Made by a program: the position numbers and the translations under genes. Under the pieces are notes generated by a model. It saw nothing but the letters and a program-made list of their open reading frames with translations. It was not told where the DNA came from and made no database searches. A stretch of DNA of 64,000 nucleotides from Stramonita haemastoma (lineage: Eukaryota; Mollusca; Gastropoda; Neogastropoda; Muricidae): assembly GCA_030674155.1 (NCBI GenBank), contig CM060318.1:73600271-73664270 (forward strand). The letters run 5' to 3'. This document shows, piece by piece, positions 1 to 32,418 of the stretch. Positions within the stretch are counted from its first letter, which is position 1. Each line of letters opens with the position of its first letter.

Positions 1-340
1 CGCAATCTGACGACCCGAGTTCGATTCCCGGTCAAAGGGATTGTTACCCTGGAGTTAACATCAGCGCAAACTCCGCTCTCCCCAAAAGTCCTTCGGATGA
101 GACTGTAAACCGAGACCCCGTGTGCGAACGCACGCAGAACATCTTGCTCACATGTTAAATCCTGTTCCGTTTTTCGAAAGAGTATGCCATTGTGTGCCGG
201 TGGGAACCGATGACAAAATTTACAAACTGCATTCACACGAGGACTGGATGTACAAATTGCACATGAGTGTTTATTCCATTATCCTCAATATAAAAGATAA
301 ATAATAAATACATAAATAAATAAATAAATAAATAAATAGT
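1..340 (+). mobile_element. SINE family A, copy cut by the window start
   Basis: Begins inside a tRNA-like head (B-box-like GAGTTCGATTCCC), continues through the conserved core from CCTTCGGATGAGACTGTAAA to GGGAACCGATGACAAAA, and ends with ATTATCCTCAATATAAAAG and an (AAATA)n tail. The tail is well preserved, so this is a fairly young copy. I do not assign it to a named family; V-, Nin- and Meta-type mollusc SINEs are candidates. Confidence 0.8.
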
Positions 341-342
341 AG

Positions 343-836
343 ATGGTTGTTCATTGTGAGCGTCCCAAAGTCTCGGAGGCTTATGGAGTTGCGCTCCAGA
401 CTCTACAGCGCAAAGCCTGGGTAAGTAAATACGGAGGGCAAGCTGTTACCCGTGTAGCAGAACCCCACCCCACCCCCCACCCCCACCCCCTTCCACGTCG
501 CTGGAATGGTCCACTGGAAAGGCAATCGCCAATACGAATGGTTCCAGCGAAGTCCCAGTAGCCACCAGAACACTGCCATATACAACTCGAACCGTCCTGG
601 GGACTCCAACTCCCCAGCCCTTCCCCAGAGATAGTGTACAAACACGACAACTAGTACCTGTGTGCATGCTGTTTTTGTTGTTGTTGTTTTATTTCTGTTG
701 TCATCTGTTCCCACCGGCACACAGTGGCCTGCTCTTCCGAAAGGCGGAACGTGTTTTAACGTGTGTGCAAGATGTTCTGCGTGCATTCACACACAGGGCC
801 TCGGTTTTTAGTCTCATCGGAATGACTTTGACATTC
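343..836 (-). mobile_element. Composite element: SINE-A core joined to a ~330-bp partner unit (copy 1)
   Basis: Read on the minus strand, the SINE-A core runs from 836 to about 690 and is followed by a unit down to 343. That unit contains GAGTCCCCAGGACGGTT, TGGACCATTCCAGCGACGTG and TTTGCGCTGTAGAGTCTGGA. The same order and orientation occur at 16772-17335. A poly-C-rich stretch at about 470-490 interrupts it. Confidence 0.7.
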
Positions 837-1524
837 TTTGTGCATTATTCAATGTACATTTAAATCAAGCAGCACAGAACTTCTACATTACATCAATCCC
901 AAGACTATTGGCACTGTTCCCCTTTGCCAGTGTAACACATGCATCTGACAGTAAGAATGTGTTTTATATTCCACATGCCTCTACTACACATGGATATATG
1001 ACAAAAAGATCATCAGATTTACACAATAGGCCTCATGTGTCATGATTGTTAGGCCTACAAATGTTCACCACCTCTTTTCGGAATAATTTGTTCTATTATC
1101 TTTCAGATGCCTGTGTACAAGTCATTCATCATAGCCATCAACTGTCTTGCCAATGGCAAGTTCAGGTGTCATGTCTGACTGATCCTAACCTAAATTTGAT
1201 TCGCAGTCAGCATGCAAAGAATTGTTACTATCCTGTTACTGATACATATTATTACACTGGCTTCCTGTAAAGAAACGAATTCAGCACAAACCATGCAGGG
1301 CTTTAGACACTTTGATAACTCGGTTTTTGTACCTTCTCTGCTGATACACGTTCCCTTTGTATTCCCAAAGAGGGGGGGGGGGGGGGGCAAATGACTGATC
1401 AGTGAAGACAGAGACCCTCAGTGAGACATGACTCACTGATAGACTGTGGCTGGGTATGTGTCTTTTTTTTTTTAACTTAAGAAGAATTACAACACCCCCC
1501 CCCCACTCCACCCACTCCACCCCG

Positions 1525-1630
1525 TTCCCCAGCTAGAGCTCCGAGGTTGACCAACAGTGAGATTTTGTGTATGCGACTGTTTTTTGCCCACCGTGAAGGT
1601 AGCCACATTCAGACTTAAGGGTAGTGATAT
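1525..1630 (-). mobile_element. SINE 3' domain (C-type) fragment
   Basis: The reverse complement carries AAGTCTGAATGTGGCTACCT and GGGCAAAAAACAGTCGCATA, the 3' domain seen in seven other places in the window. Confidence 0.65.
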
Positions 1631-1728
1631 TTTGATTATCACTATTTAAACACTCTTTGTGGCTAAAGTTGTTTGCTTCTTTCTGTCAAAATTTACTATT
1701 TTGCCTGAAACTAACACGTTTTCGTAAA

Positions 1729-1795
1729 GGACCGTGGGGTGTGGAGGAGGCTGGTTGTAGAATCTTCAGTTGTGTCCCCAGGGTCCACGGGACTG
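1729..1795. repeat. 58-bp inverted-ended element, copy 1
   Basis: GGACCGTGGGG (1729-1739) and CCCCAGGGTCC (1776-1786) are inverted repeats with one mismatch around a 36-bp loop containing AATCTTCAGTTGTG. Flanking GGGACTG (1789-1795) is also shared with copy 2 apart from one base. Confidence 0.6.
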
Positions 1796-1950
1796 GCACC
1801 ATCCAGTAATCTGGCACCATAATTTACTTTCTGATCCTCTGATTCACTGCACATCACAGGACTAAAGAAAGGAGTGAATTTTCCTTTTAAAGTAAGATAT
1901 CCTTCATTGTAAATGTAGTCTTTTTTTTTTTTTTCAAAAAGTAGCTTTGA

Positions 1951-1951
<1 letters not shown>

Positions 1952-1987
<36 letters not shown>
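1952..1987. repeat. Uninterrupted poly-C run of 36 bases
   Basis: Read directly; preceded by a T-run at 1921-1934. Length may be affected by assembly. Confidence 0.9.
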
Positions 1988-2455
1988 ATTTTTCTCCGTA
2001 GTTTTTGTTTTTCTCAGTTTTTCTTGAAATCAATCGCCTCCCACCTCATCCGATCTCAGACAAGATCTTTTCATTGTCAGCATTAACCTTACACATCTGG
2101 TTTTAATGACAGCCGGAATTACCCACTTCCCCCCTGAAAACAAGTCCTTTTTATCCAAATATCATTTTTAGACACAGTGAGGTTTTCATACACAGAGAAC
2201 GTAGTAGGTGGGGTCAAGGAGAAACTTTCATCCAATGGTCTTCGTGCATGTGAAACAAGGGACATAATCACAGGCGTGTTCCAGCCGTTTTAAAACTATT
2301 ATTGCACTTGTTATCATTGGTACAAACTAATAGATATACTAAAAGTAATGAGATTCGATGCATTAGTTGTGTCACTCAAACGAAGGACATCTCTGATGAT
2401 AATTTCATGCATAAACGTCACCATCAGGTGTTTATGCCTCTGACGACACAACGTC

Positions 2456-2584
2456 ACTTCCGTGTTTCGCCATTTGCAGTTATGTTTACCACTTGTGGAG
2501 ACAGCAACATTTTTTTGCACGTGAACCGATTTTGTTACTTTCTGTATTCAAGCATGTCATGTGAGGCATAAACTACCAGTCAAG
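2456..2584 (+). promoter_or_regulatory. Candidate promoter and non-coding first exon of TMEM184B
   Basis: The coding ATG sits directly behind a splice acceptor, so an upstream untranslated exon is expected. At 2451-2476 there is a cluster of an ACGTCA half-site, an ETS-like ACTTCCG (2456-2462) and a YY1-like CGCCATTTG (2468-2476), a combination common near start sites of housekeeping genes. A good donor, CAAG followed by GTAAAGT, lies at 2585. The exon would therefore run from about 2480 to 2584. This is inference from motifs only; no TATA box or CpG-rich stretch supports it. Confidence 0.3.
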
Positions 2585-4814
2585 GTAAAGTATGTTTGTT
2601 TTTCATAAAATAAATCCATATGTTTTCTTGAAATTAGTGTAGGAATCGATGTGATAAGTGATAGCTTACTATTCTGACTCAGTAGTAACTTGACTGTCAC
2701 AGTGTGTGACACTGACAGCCACAGTGAAAACTCAAAAACTCGGTGAACTGAACAGAAACCCAGCTCACACAGCTACTCAAAGTAGAGAGCACAGTGAGTT
2801 TTGTCAGTACGGTGCGTTTGGGGGGGAAATAAAGTTTTAACAGCTCTGAATGTCATAATTGGCAGAAACGTCTGATCGAAGTGCTACACTGCAACTGGAA
2901 CATGACACTTTACAGGCGTGCAGTGTGGGTGTGTAGTTTATGTGTCAGTATTGAATCATTGATATATTTCGTCAGTGACTGAATAAGTATTGAATGTCTC
3001 AAGAAAGGCAAAACATACTCCTTGCTCTCATTTTCACACCTTCAATTAGAAGTTAGATGATTTGCAGGTAGGAGACTGAATATTATTCAATATATTTGAA
3101 ATATTATCTTGATAAAAGTAAACTCCTAAACTGTTGATTTAATGTGTTGTCATTCTGATCTTGCTAAATTATCTTTTTTTTCTAATTTATATAAAAAGAA
3201 AGTGATTGTTTAGGGGAGTGGTGAGCTGGGTGGGTGAAACACTTGATTCAATTTCAAATTTCATATTCATGAGCAGACAAATCGAAAAGATACTCTACAT
3301 TTACTGATTTTTAGGAATAATCGTCACTTTTTTCAGTCTGTATGGTGGGTACCTCAGAGTTTTCAGTAAAGAGATTATTTTCAAAATATGCTGTGGCAAT
3401 ATTAAGTTATCATAATGATATAAATGCCCAAATTAACTTCATCAGATCATGTTGTTAAGTAGTACTGCAGTGTTTTCAGCATGAATTGGTGATTTTTATC
3501 TCATGAGTCAGGCTAGTCGGTGTATTTATGTATTGCGACAGAGCTTTTGAGTTGTGAGATTTTTTCAATGCAAAATCTAATAAGATTTTCATCATTTTAG
3601 AACAAGGAAAAAGGGAGGGGGAGGGGGGGGGTAGGGAATCATAATTTTTACTCCCTCTCCCTTTTCTGTTTAATTGCATAAGCAGGTCAAAGTCACATAG
3701 CAATTCATACAAAATGCTTTTCAAATACATGTGTAAAGTTGCATTGACTCCTTACCCAAATGGTCAGAACTGTAATTTTTCTCGTCACTATCAAGTCCTG
3801 GAGGCAACTATGTCATCATTCTGTGTCATTTGATTTATAAAGTACAATTTGATTTTTATTCTGAATCAACCAAAAACTGATTATTTACATGTCAGAATTG
3901 ATTGTGGTAGCATGGATGACCACTAGGTGTATTTAAATTTAAACTAAAGTGACGTGCCATATTTTAAAAAATTGTCCATGAGTGCAGGCCCACCAGCAAA
4001 TAAAATATATGTTTAAAAATCTTATTAAAATGTTCAACCTTTTTTTTTCTTTGATACTCTCTGATTAAGATGGTCAGTTGAGTAAACAAAGTCAGATGGT
4101 TGCAAAAAAGAAAATTTTATCAAATAAAATAATGGTAGGCATAGATGATAGTTTGATCTGTTTCATACTGTCTAACTGTAAGGAAGTTCTGACTCTTAAT
4201 AATTGGTTAGACACAAAGTCACAATTCATTCATTTTTCATACTGTCATAGGCAGTTGCCGAGTTGGTTTGTCTATTGCAAGAAATCTAAGAATGACCGGT
4301 TTAAAAAGAAAAGGCTTTTTTTTTTTTTAGATGTCTTGGTGAAAATTTAAATGGATTCATGAATATGTATTTGTAATAAGAAAAAAGTGTGGGAGGGGGA
4401 GGGGGGGGGGGTATTTATTCATTTTTACACCAAATTAAATACAGGTATTGAGATAAACTAAAGCCAAGTAAAAGTTAATTTTAGAGACTAACATCATTTT
4501 CTCAAGGTACTACACTGCCAAGATTTTGGTTTTTTATCCATCTTATTTCACTGATGAATTTTGTTGTTGTAAACTTTGCAAATTTAACTTATTTCCATTT
4601 TAAGCTCTTTATCTTGTTTTAAAATTCATTCATGGAAAGATTGTTGACAGAAGAAGAAGATAACTATTTAACCTTGTGGCTCATACCTGAAAATCTTTGT
4701 TGTCAGCTTATACTATAGACCTGATTGGTCTGTATAAATCTAATGATTTGATATTTTCCTTAATCATGTGCATTGAAAGTTATTCATGGCATCCCTGTAT
4801 CATATGTGTTCCAG
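2585..4814 (+). other. Putative first intron of TMEM184B
   Basis: AT-rich, nearly free of microsatellites apart from short G runs at 3610-3632 and 4395-4411. I see no conserved coding sequence. It is an intron only if the exon at 2456-2584 is real. Confidence 0.35.
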
Positions 4815-25619
<20,805 letters not shown>

Positions 25620-26443
25620 AGCGCTGTGTGGAAAACAGGAACAGATCTGTGTGTTAAGCTGTGGACTCCTTCACTGACAGAGGGAGAAGACACAGCCTGC
25701 AGAATTGTGCTTGCTTCGGCCTCCTGTCTGCATGGCAGGCTGACTTTTCTCTGCAGAGTCCACAGTTCCAAGGGGGTATGTTGCCAGAAAAGCGGCTGGC
25801 TTTGGTCAGCCATGCATGCACAGATTCTCTGCTGTGTTTGAGGGAACTGGATACGGCTTTGGGACTGTGTATTGTACATGGTGGTAGTCTGCTCCTTTTA
25901 CGCAAAAAGAAAAAAAAGAAAGAGTAAAGATAAGATTTTTTTCCCTCCAGTTGGTAGATAGTAAAAAGAGAAGGTGTTAGTTAAGAGGATTTTGAGTAGT
26001 TTCATTTCCATAGGCATCAGTTTAAACAGCGATAGAGGATCTTACTTTATTTTTGGTCGGGTTTTTATGTTGTAAATTTGTGTTTGTTGGGTTGTTTATT
26101 TATAGAGTAGAGTGATTAAGCGATTAGAAAAACTTGGTTTGCTTCAGTGCCTGTTGCTTATAGATAAAAGACAAGATTTTTTAGATTAGAATATAGTCTA
26201 GGTAAGACGTTTGAGGTATGGAACATGTTTTGTGATCATTGCATTCATAATTTACGTAGAAAAAAATGCCTAGAGTGAGCTGATGGCACAAAACACAAGA
26301 TATTCCATTTGGTGGGACCATTCAAGACCAAGTATGAAAAAATAATTATGGTATATTTGCCAAAACAGGATGAGGTATCACATTTCCATGCATGGTGACT
26401 TAACTTCAGGTATGCTTAACTGATGCATCATCTTGTAAATAAA
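25620..26443 (+). other. TMEM184B 3' UTR to the first poly(A) signal
   Basis: Non-repetitive sequence after the stop. The first AATAAA is at 26438-26443 and is followed by TG-rich sequence that could serve as a downstream element. Later cleavage sites are possible because the next several kilobases are also AT-rich and mostly free of microsatellites. Confidence 0.45.
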
Positions 26444-26722
26444 ATCATAGGAATTATTTTGTGATTGCCATATCATATGTTTATATCATGTAATACATAT
26501 TAAAGAATAGTCATAACGCATGTCATCATGTTTGTGTTGTTTGTTCACTGATTTGACTCATCTAATTTCAGTTTCTTTGAATCATTTTATGTTTATCTAC
26601 ACATATCTGAAGTCGATTTTCATGAAGCTTAGAGAGGAATTGAATGTTAAATAGAAACAAGATCACTGAAGATTTTTTTTTTTCATACTGAATTAACTTG
26701 GGCCTGAATTTTCATAATGGTA

Positions 26723-26762
<40 letters not shown>

Positions 26763-26785
26763 TTGTGTGTGTATGTGTGTGGTTG

Positions 26786-26816
<31 letters not shown>
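26723..26816. repeat. (GT)n microsatellite
   Basis: Two GT blocks separated by GGTTGTGTGTGTATG. Confidence 0.95.
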
Positions 26817-26818
<2 letters not shown>

Positions 26819-27720
26819 GACTATGTGTCTTTAACATACATGCATGCATGCATGGTTGCTTGCATGTGTGGATGTGGGTGCATGTGAGTGTCTGTGTATG
26901 AATGTAGTCATCAAAAGTCTTGTTAGCATGAAGGGGTCTCTTTGAATCCTGTTTTGTTGGGTTGGGTTGGTTGGTGGGGTTTTGGTGGTTTTTGTTGTGG
27001 TTTTTCTGTAGGTTTTTGTTTGTTTAGGGGGGGGGGGGGGGGGTTTAGCCCTTGTTATTGAGTAACTTGTGACCAAAAATCTGGGTCGAAAGTAAAGGAA
27101 ACTGAACTCTTCCCTAGCGTCTATAATCTTTTGGGAAGCTCTCTGGTGTTTATTTATTCCATGCCCTAGCATCCTTCTTGTTGAAGATGTGTGACATACT
27201 ACTGGTCCTTTTGTGTGGTGTACACTATGTTTGACAGTGTGTACTGTGCAGGGGGTATGGAAAGAATTTGCATGTTCGTAGATGCAAAAAATATTGTTAG
27301 TATTGATCCTTGCAGGCGTGTTCTTGTCTTGAAACAGTCATTACTTCATGGACATTTAAAAGTGAGCTTGGAAAACTGAAGTCCTATCATTCACTCTGAA
27401 AAATGACAGCTTATTGAACAGGGTTTATGTATTTGAGCTTTTATTATATTGAACACATATTTTAACCATTACTTGTCATTGTTTTCACTGGCGTCTTGCT
27501 CTTTTGCTGTTTCTAGGAAAGGAATCTCATGAGAGAAAAAAAACACCACCTTTGAAAAAATATTATTCTTTGCATGTCAGCGTTTGTGTTTGATTGTCTT
27601 ATCTTTTGAATGGAATGTTTTGGCTTTGTTTTTTGTGTTTCTCCATCTTTCTTCCTTTTTTTAAATGTATAGTATGTATGTGTATATACAAACCTGCATG
27701 TGTTTGCATATGTGCTTTTG

Positions 27721-27784
<64 letters not shown>
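27721..27784. repeat. (GT)n microsatellite
   Basis: About 62 bp of pure GT. Confidence 0.95.
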
Positions 27785-27788
<4 letters not shown>

Positions 27789-27984
27789 GAAAACCCCAAC
27801 AAATATGTAAAAGCTAATCTGATGCCAACAGCATGGCAGGTCATTCATTGTTGTGCAGCAGTATCTGCTTAGTGTATATTTCATTGTTTCTGCATTTTTT
27901 TTCTCCACCGGTTATGTCATTTAAATTCAAAACAAACCATTCCACCATCTTCAGAGCAGAACCGTTTACTTGTCAGAAGTCCAG

Positions 27985-28370
27985 ATGCAGTATACTGATC
28001 AATACCAAAACCAGCTGACATGGAGCAACATCTGTAACACTTCACAAGACTTACAAGTTTTGTGCCTAGCGTGTCATTTGTATACCAGAAATAGCAGCCT
28101 TCGCGCCAAATCTGTACTCTACTCAGCATATATATATACAAACAAGTTTTGTGCCAAGTGTATTGTCTGTTGTTCAAGCGGTGTTTGTAATGTACATTAG
28201 AACCAGCCAACTTTGTGCTAACATTTGTAACAAACATATCAGAACCAGCAGACTGTGTGCCAGGTCAGTAAGCTGTTATCAGATAAAAGAAAAGTATCAG
28301 ATCTAGCAAGCTCTTTGCTACGTCTGTAATTTACATCACACTATCGGCAATGTTTGTGCCAGGTCCTTAG
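27985..28370. repeat. Degenerate tandem repeat, unit about 45-60 bp
   Basis: Recurring pattern ACCAGC..., TTTGTGCCA..., TCTGTAA..., TACATCA..., seen about seven times with heavy divergence. Confidence 0.5.
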
Positions 28371-31300
28371 CCATCATAGACACCTTTCTCTGCTCCTTTT
28401 TAGTTTATATGACTGTTTTGTTTTAGCCCTGTCTCTGAAACACATGTCGTCAAAGAGATTGGCAGCTTCAGGTTGGAACTGTTTTGACCACCAAACTTGT
28501 TATGCCTTTTATTCAGAGAATGCTTTCTTTTCTCTCCATCACTGGAAATGAGATATAATTTACTCCAAAACAGGAGTGAGGCAAGGTCTGATCTCAAGTG
28601 AACAAAAACAGTGACGCCATTATGAAAACCAGACAAGTAGCAACTGTGGTGAACAATTGTTAATGGCCCAGCATATGTACAGGATTTAACAAGAAAGAAG
28701 CAAGATGCAGTTTCTTTAAATGCACACCCTATAGTCCTGCCTAGGTTTCGTATGGTCTAGAGAAGATGCCAGTCCTAAGAAAGATGATGTTGACTGCAAA
28801 GAGCTGTCAACAGTGTATCAACTCGGGAGCTTTGTACTATGGCGAGACTTCTGTAGTGGAGAAGGGCCTGTGCAGGGAAGAACCAGAACAGCAAAATAGA
28901 TGTGGTTCATGTGAAAGCTCTCTGATGTACCTATGCTTAGTACTTTCTTCTGAGCTTCTGGGACCAAGTGTTGAGTCCAAAGTAACTGGTTGATAAACAT
29001 TATTGGCTAAAATATGAAAGTTATACTTATTGTTGTGTGGTATTGTTTTGTCAAAAATGAAAATCCATAAAGTTCATTTTAAAAGGCTGTGAGGGGTATT
29101 TTTTGGATGTTTTTTTTTAACATTGTGCTATGTCAGATCTTATCACTGAACATTTGTGCATAAACTGTGCTTATGTTCTCCTCCCTTATCTCTGCCAAAA
29201 TGTAGTCTTTTTTACAAGGATATTTCATTTTCATGTAGTACAATAGTGCACAATTTAAAAAAAGAAAAAAGACTTTAATGTGCTATATTTTATTTTCCTA
29301 TGAAAATTGAGATTTTTCCTACAACTACCATAAAATCCAACTGTGCAGTCTTGTAATGACAGGTGTGTATAGACTAGCATCTGAAAAAAAGCTAGAGATA
29401 CAGAACCAGAAGTATTTTTGGTGTTCTCTGTGGGGGTTGGAAAGAGAGCCCATAGCCCAACACTGAAGGAGATGAGTCACATCAGCATAACTGCCTTTCG
29501 GAAGGTGACTTAGACATATTTTGGAGTGGAATGTCATAGCAGTATGGTGTAGTATGCTGTTAGAGTTACCAGACCAGCATCTCTGCATCATAATGGACAA
29601 CCTTCAGAACAGAGTCATGATCATTCATCTCTGGATAAAGGACTTGTCCCCTAATTCCATTCATGAGGACGCAATCAGCTTGAAGTGACTCTGCTCCTTG
29701 AAATTTGATGTGAAGAAAAAAGCAGATTTCAAACAAGAGCTATGATGATGATGATTGTCTTATCATGCTGGTTTCCTGGGGAAGTGCAGAAAAATCTCTT
29801 AAGGTCCATGATCAAATAATGGTAGATCAAATACTAACTGACCCTGGGGTTTAGAGTCTATGAAGTGGGCATCTCTCACATCATTACAGGCCATTTTAAA
29901 GAAGACATAGGTATAAGGAAGGTAGCACTTGTAGAGTCCCAAAGGTTCTGGCCTTTGAAGACACAGTCTGTGTTTATATGTCTTGTGACAATTTTTGTCA
30001 AGACTGTATCAGAGATGCGTTGGCATGGATGAAACTCTTTTTTTAATGCCAGAAACCAAGATGAGGATGTCAAAGCAGTTGAAGCACGTGGGTTGTCCCC
30101 TACCCTGGAACGGCCAGGGCTGTTATCTCCATTTTGACCTTGAAGATGAATTGATAATGCTGACAGCATGCATCGTCATACCTACTGGGATGTGAGACTA
30201 GATATTGCACATCATCTTCAAAAGGCCACATGCAGCTCTGCTCCAAATGTTGTTGACGTAGATTATTTCCTTCATAGTTGGACTACATAGTGCATGAGGT
30301 TATGATACTCAGGGCAAATCAGTGGTGTGTTTATTAACAGATGCTTTTCGGATTTCAAACGGCCTGTACATTGTAGGTGGACAGTATCTACTTGTGTAAG
30401 TGAACGATATCTTATGTGCAAGTGAAGTTATATGTTAAAGTGTTTTATGCTTTTGTCTCTCTGTCTCTCCCCTTCCATCCACAATGTTTGGTTTACATGC
30501 CAACATATCGACATACTTGGGTACAACAAGGGTCTTAAGTTTTGAATGTACTTACCATTTGACAGCTTCTTACAACATTTTAAAATTTATTTCATTGCAG
30601 TTTTCTTTTTTTCTAATGCATTCATTTTGGATTTTTCTTATTTGAAAATGTTTTGCTGCTTTGAATGAAGCCACAGTAAGATAGTAGAGAGAGATATCAT
30701 GATTGTAAAGACTTCCAAGTTCCCCAATATTGAGTTCAGCCAATAGGACGAGTCCTGGAACAATTAGATTAATGGAAAGAATAGTTGTCATGTATTTCCT
30801 GCTGCTGATGGTAATATTACTATAATTATAATATTACCAGTCATTTTAAGATGAAATCAAATCTGTTGTCTAATGTTCTGAAAATGATTGTGGCGTTGTT
30901 TTGATATTTTTAGGTATCATTATCATCGGTTTATATGTGAACTGAACAGTTGCTGCTTCAACACATTTGCTACTTTTTGGGGGCACCAAAACTCTGCTTA
31001 ACTTTAGCATGAAAGAAAAAGATGATATTTTAGTTTGTTCATACTATGTAACTATGTATCAAAACAAACTGAATGTTAAAACAAAAATGGGAATCTTTGG
31101 GTGAAGGGGTATGCAAATCAAAGCAAGTATTAAAACAAGCAATTAATTTAAGTGGGATTCTTGATAGAAAATTGTTACTTAACCTATTCCATATGAGAAA
31201 AAAAAATTAAGTAAATTACAGTCATGTCAGATTGCTTATGTGCACATGCACATACACACATACAGACAAACACACACATTATCAACAGTATAGTATAGTA

Positions 31301-32320
31301 TTTTCAAGTGAGAATGTATGACGGCAGATTTTATTGATAGATATTCCCAGTTGATCCACATATCATATATGACTATTATCAGACCAGATCATATCATCGC
31401 TGTGTACATATGTAGCACTGCCAGAAAGTGAGACATAAAAAGATTATTTTTACACAAAATAAACTGTCAAAACATATATGCCATCAAATTGTGACAATGT
31501 GCGCTTTTTGCAGTGTCTGCCTGTTTTGGATTTAATCATTGGTGTTTTCCCCCTTCTTTTTTCGGTCATAAACAAAATGAAAGTTTGGCTGTGATTTTTA
31601 TCTGGCCATTCCATGTTTTCATTCTGTAGTCATAAATAGTAAAATCACATTTACACTCAGCAAGTGACCGGGAGTTGGGGAGGGGGGGGTGCTCCTTTTG
31701 GGGCTTTTTCTGTTACATTTTTCTTCTATATAAACACTTACATAACTCTTTTTTTTTTCGAAGTCCATGTAATCCTTTATTACCAGGACCTTTAGCTTTT
31801 TACATCAGAGAATGTGTCTTTTTCTGCTTCTTATACATGTCATGGATTTGTTTTCTGTAGTTTAAAAAGTTCAAGTAAATAACTTTTTTTCTTTAAGAAA
31901 CCCTATTAAAACAGTGTAGAAAACTTTTGAAAGAATCCCTGCTACAGCATGCCTATGACCCTGTTTCATGTGCTCCCTACCAAACCCTCCCCCCCCCCCC
32001 CCCCCCCTTCCAAGAGAAATGAAATTGATTTTGAGGTGTGTTTGCACCGCTCTTTTTGTGTACTTACAATCGCTGTGTTCACAGATGAATAATAAACGAC
32101 TTACCACTGACCTCTATCTAGCTCTACCCCTCACTGATAAGGCAGAGTATATAATATTATAGTTGTAATGAGAACACAAAGAGCGTTACTGCTGTTCAAA
32201 GAGAATCTGAATATTATACAAATCTAACAGGCCTGAGAGGTGGTCACATGCTAATGAGTGAGTGGTGATAGCCACAGCAGAGAAAGGCAAAATATGTGTG
32301 CACATAGGCATGTGTATGTG

Positions 32321-32418
32321 CTTAAAAGTATGTTAATTGACATCGGCAATATATGCTTAAAAGTATGTTAATTGACATCAGCAATATATGCTTAGAAATA
32401 TGTTAATTGACATCAGCA
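32321..32418. repeat. 35-bp tandem repeat, ~2.8 copies
   Basis: Units start CTTAAAAGTATGTTAATTGA at 32321, 32356 and (as CTTAGAAATATG) 32391. Confidence 0.95.

Larger units (their letters stand above)
831..2450. other. Upstream region without a gene
   Basis: Unique AT-rich sequence with poly-G (1373-1387), the SINE fragment at 1525, the 58-bp element at 1729, and a 36-base poly-C run at 1952-1987. No coding signal. Confidence 0.7.

Noticed and set aside
29876..30195. Overlapping frames on both strands of 66-97 codons
   Set aside because: No recognisable protein motif or splice context; composition is only slightly more GC-rich than the flanks.
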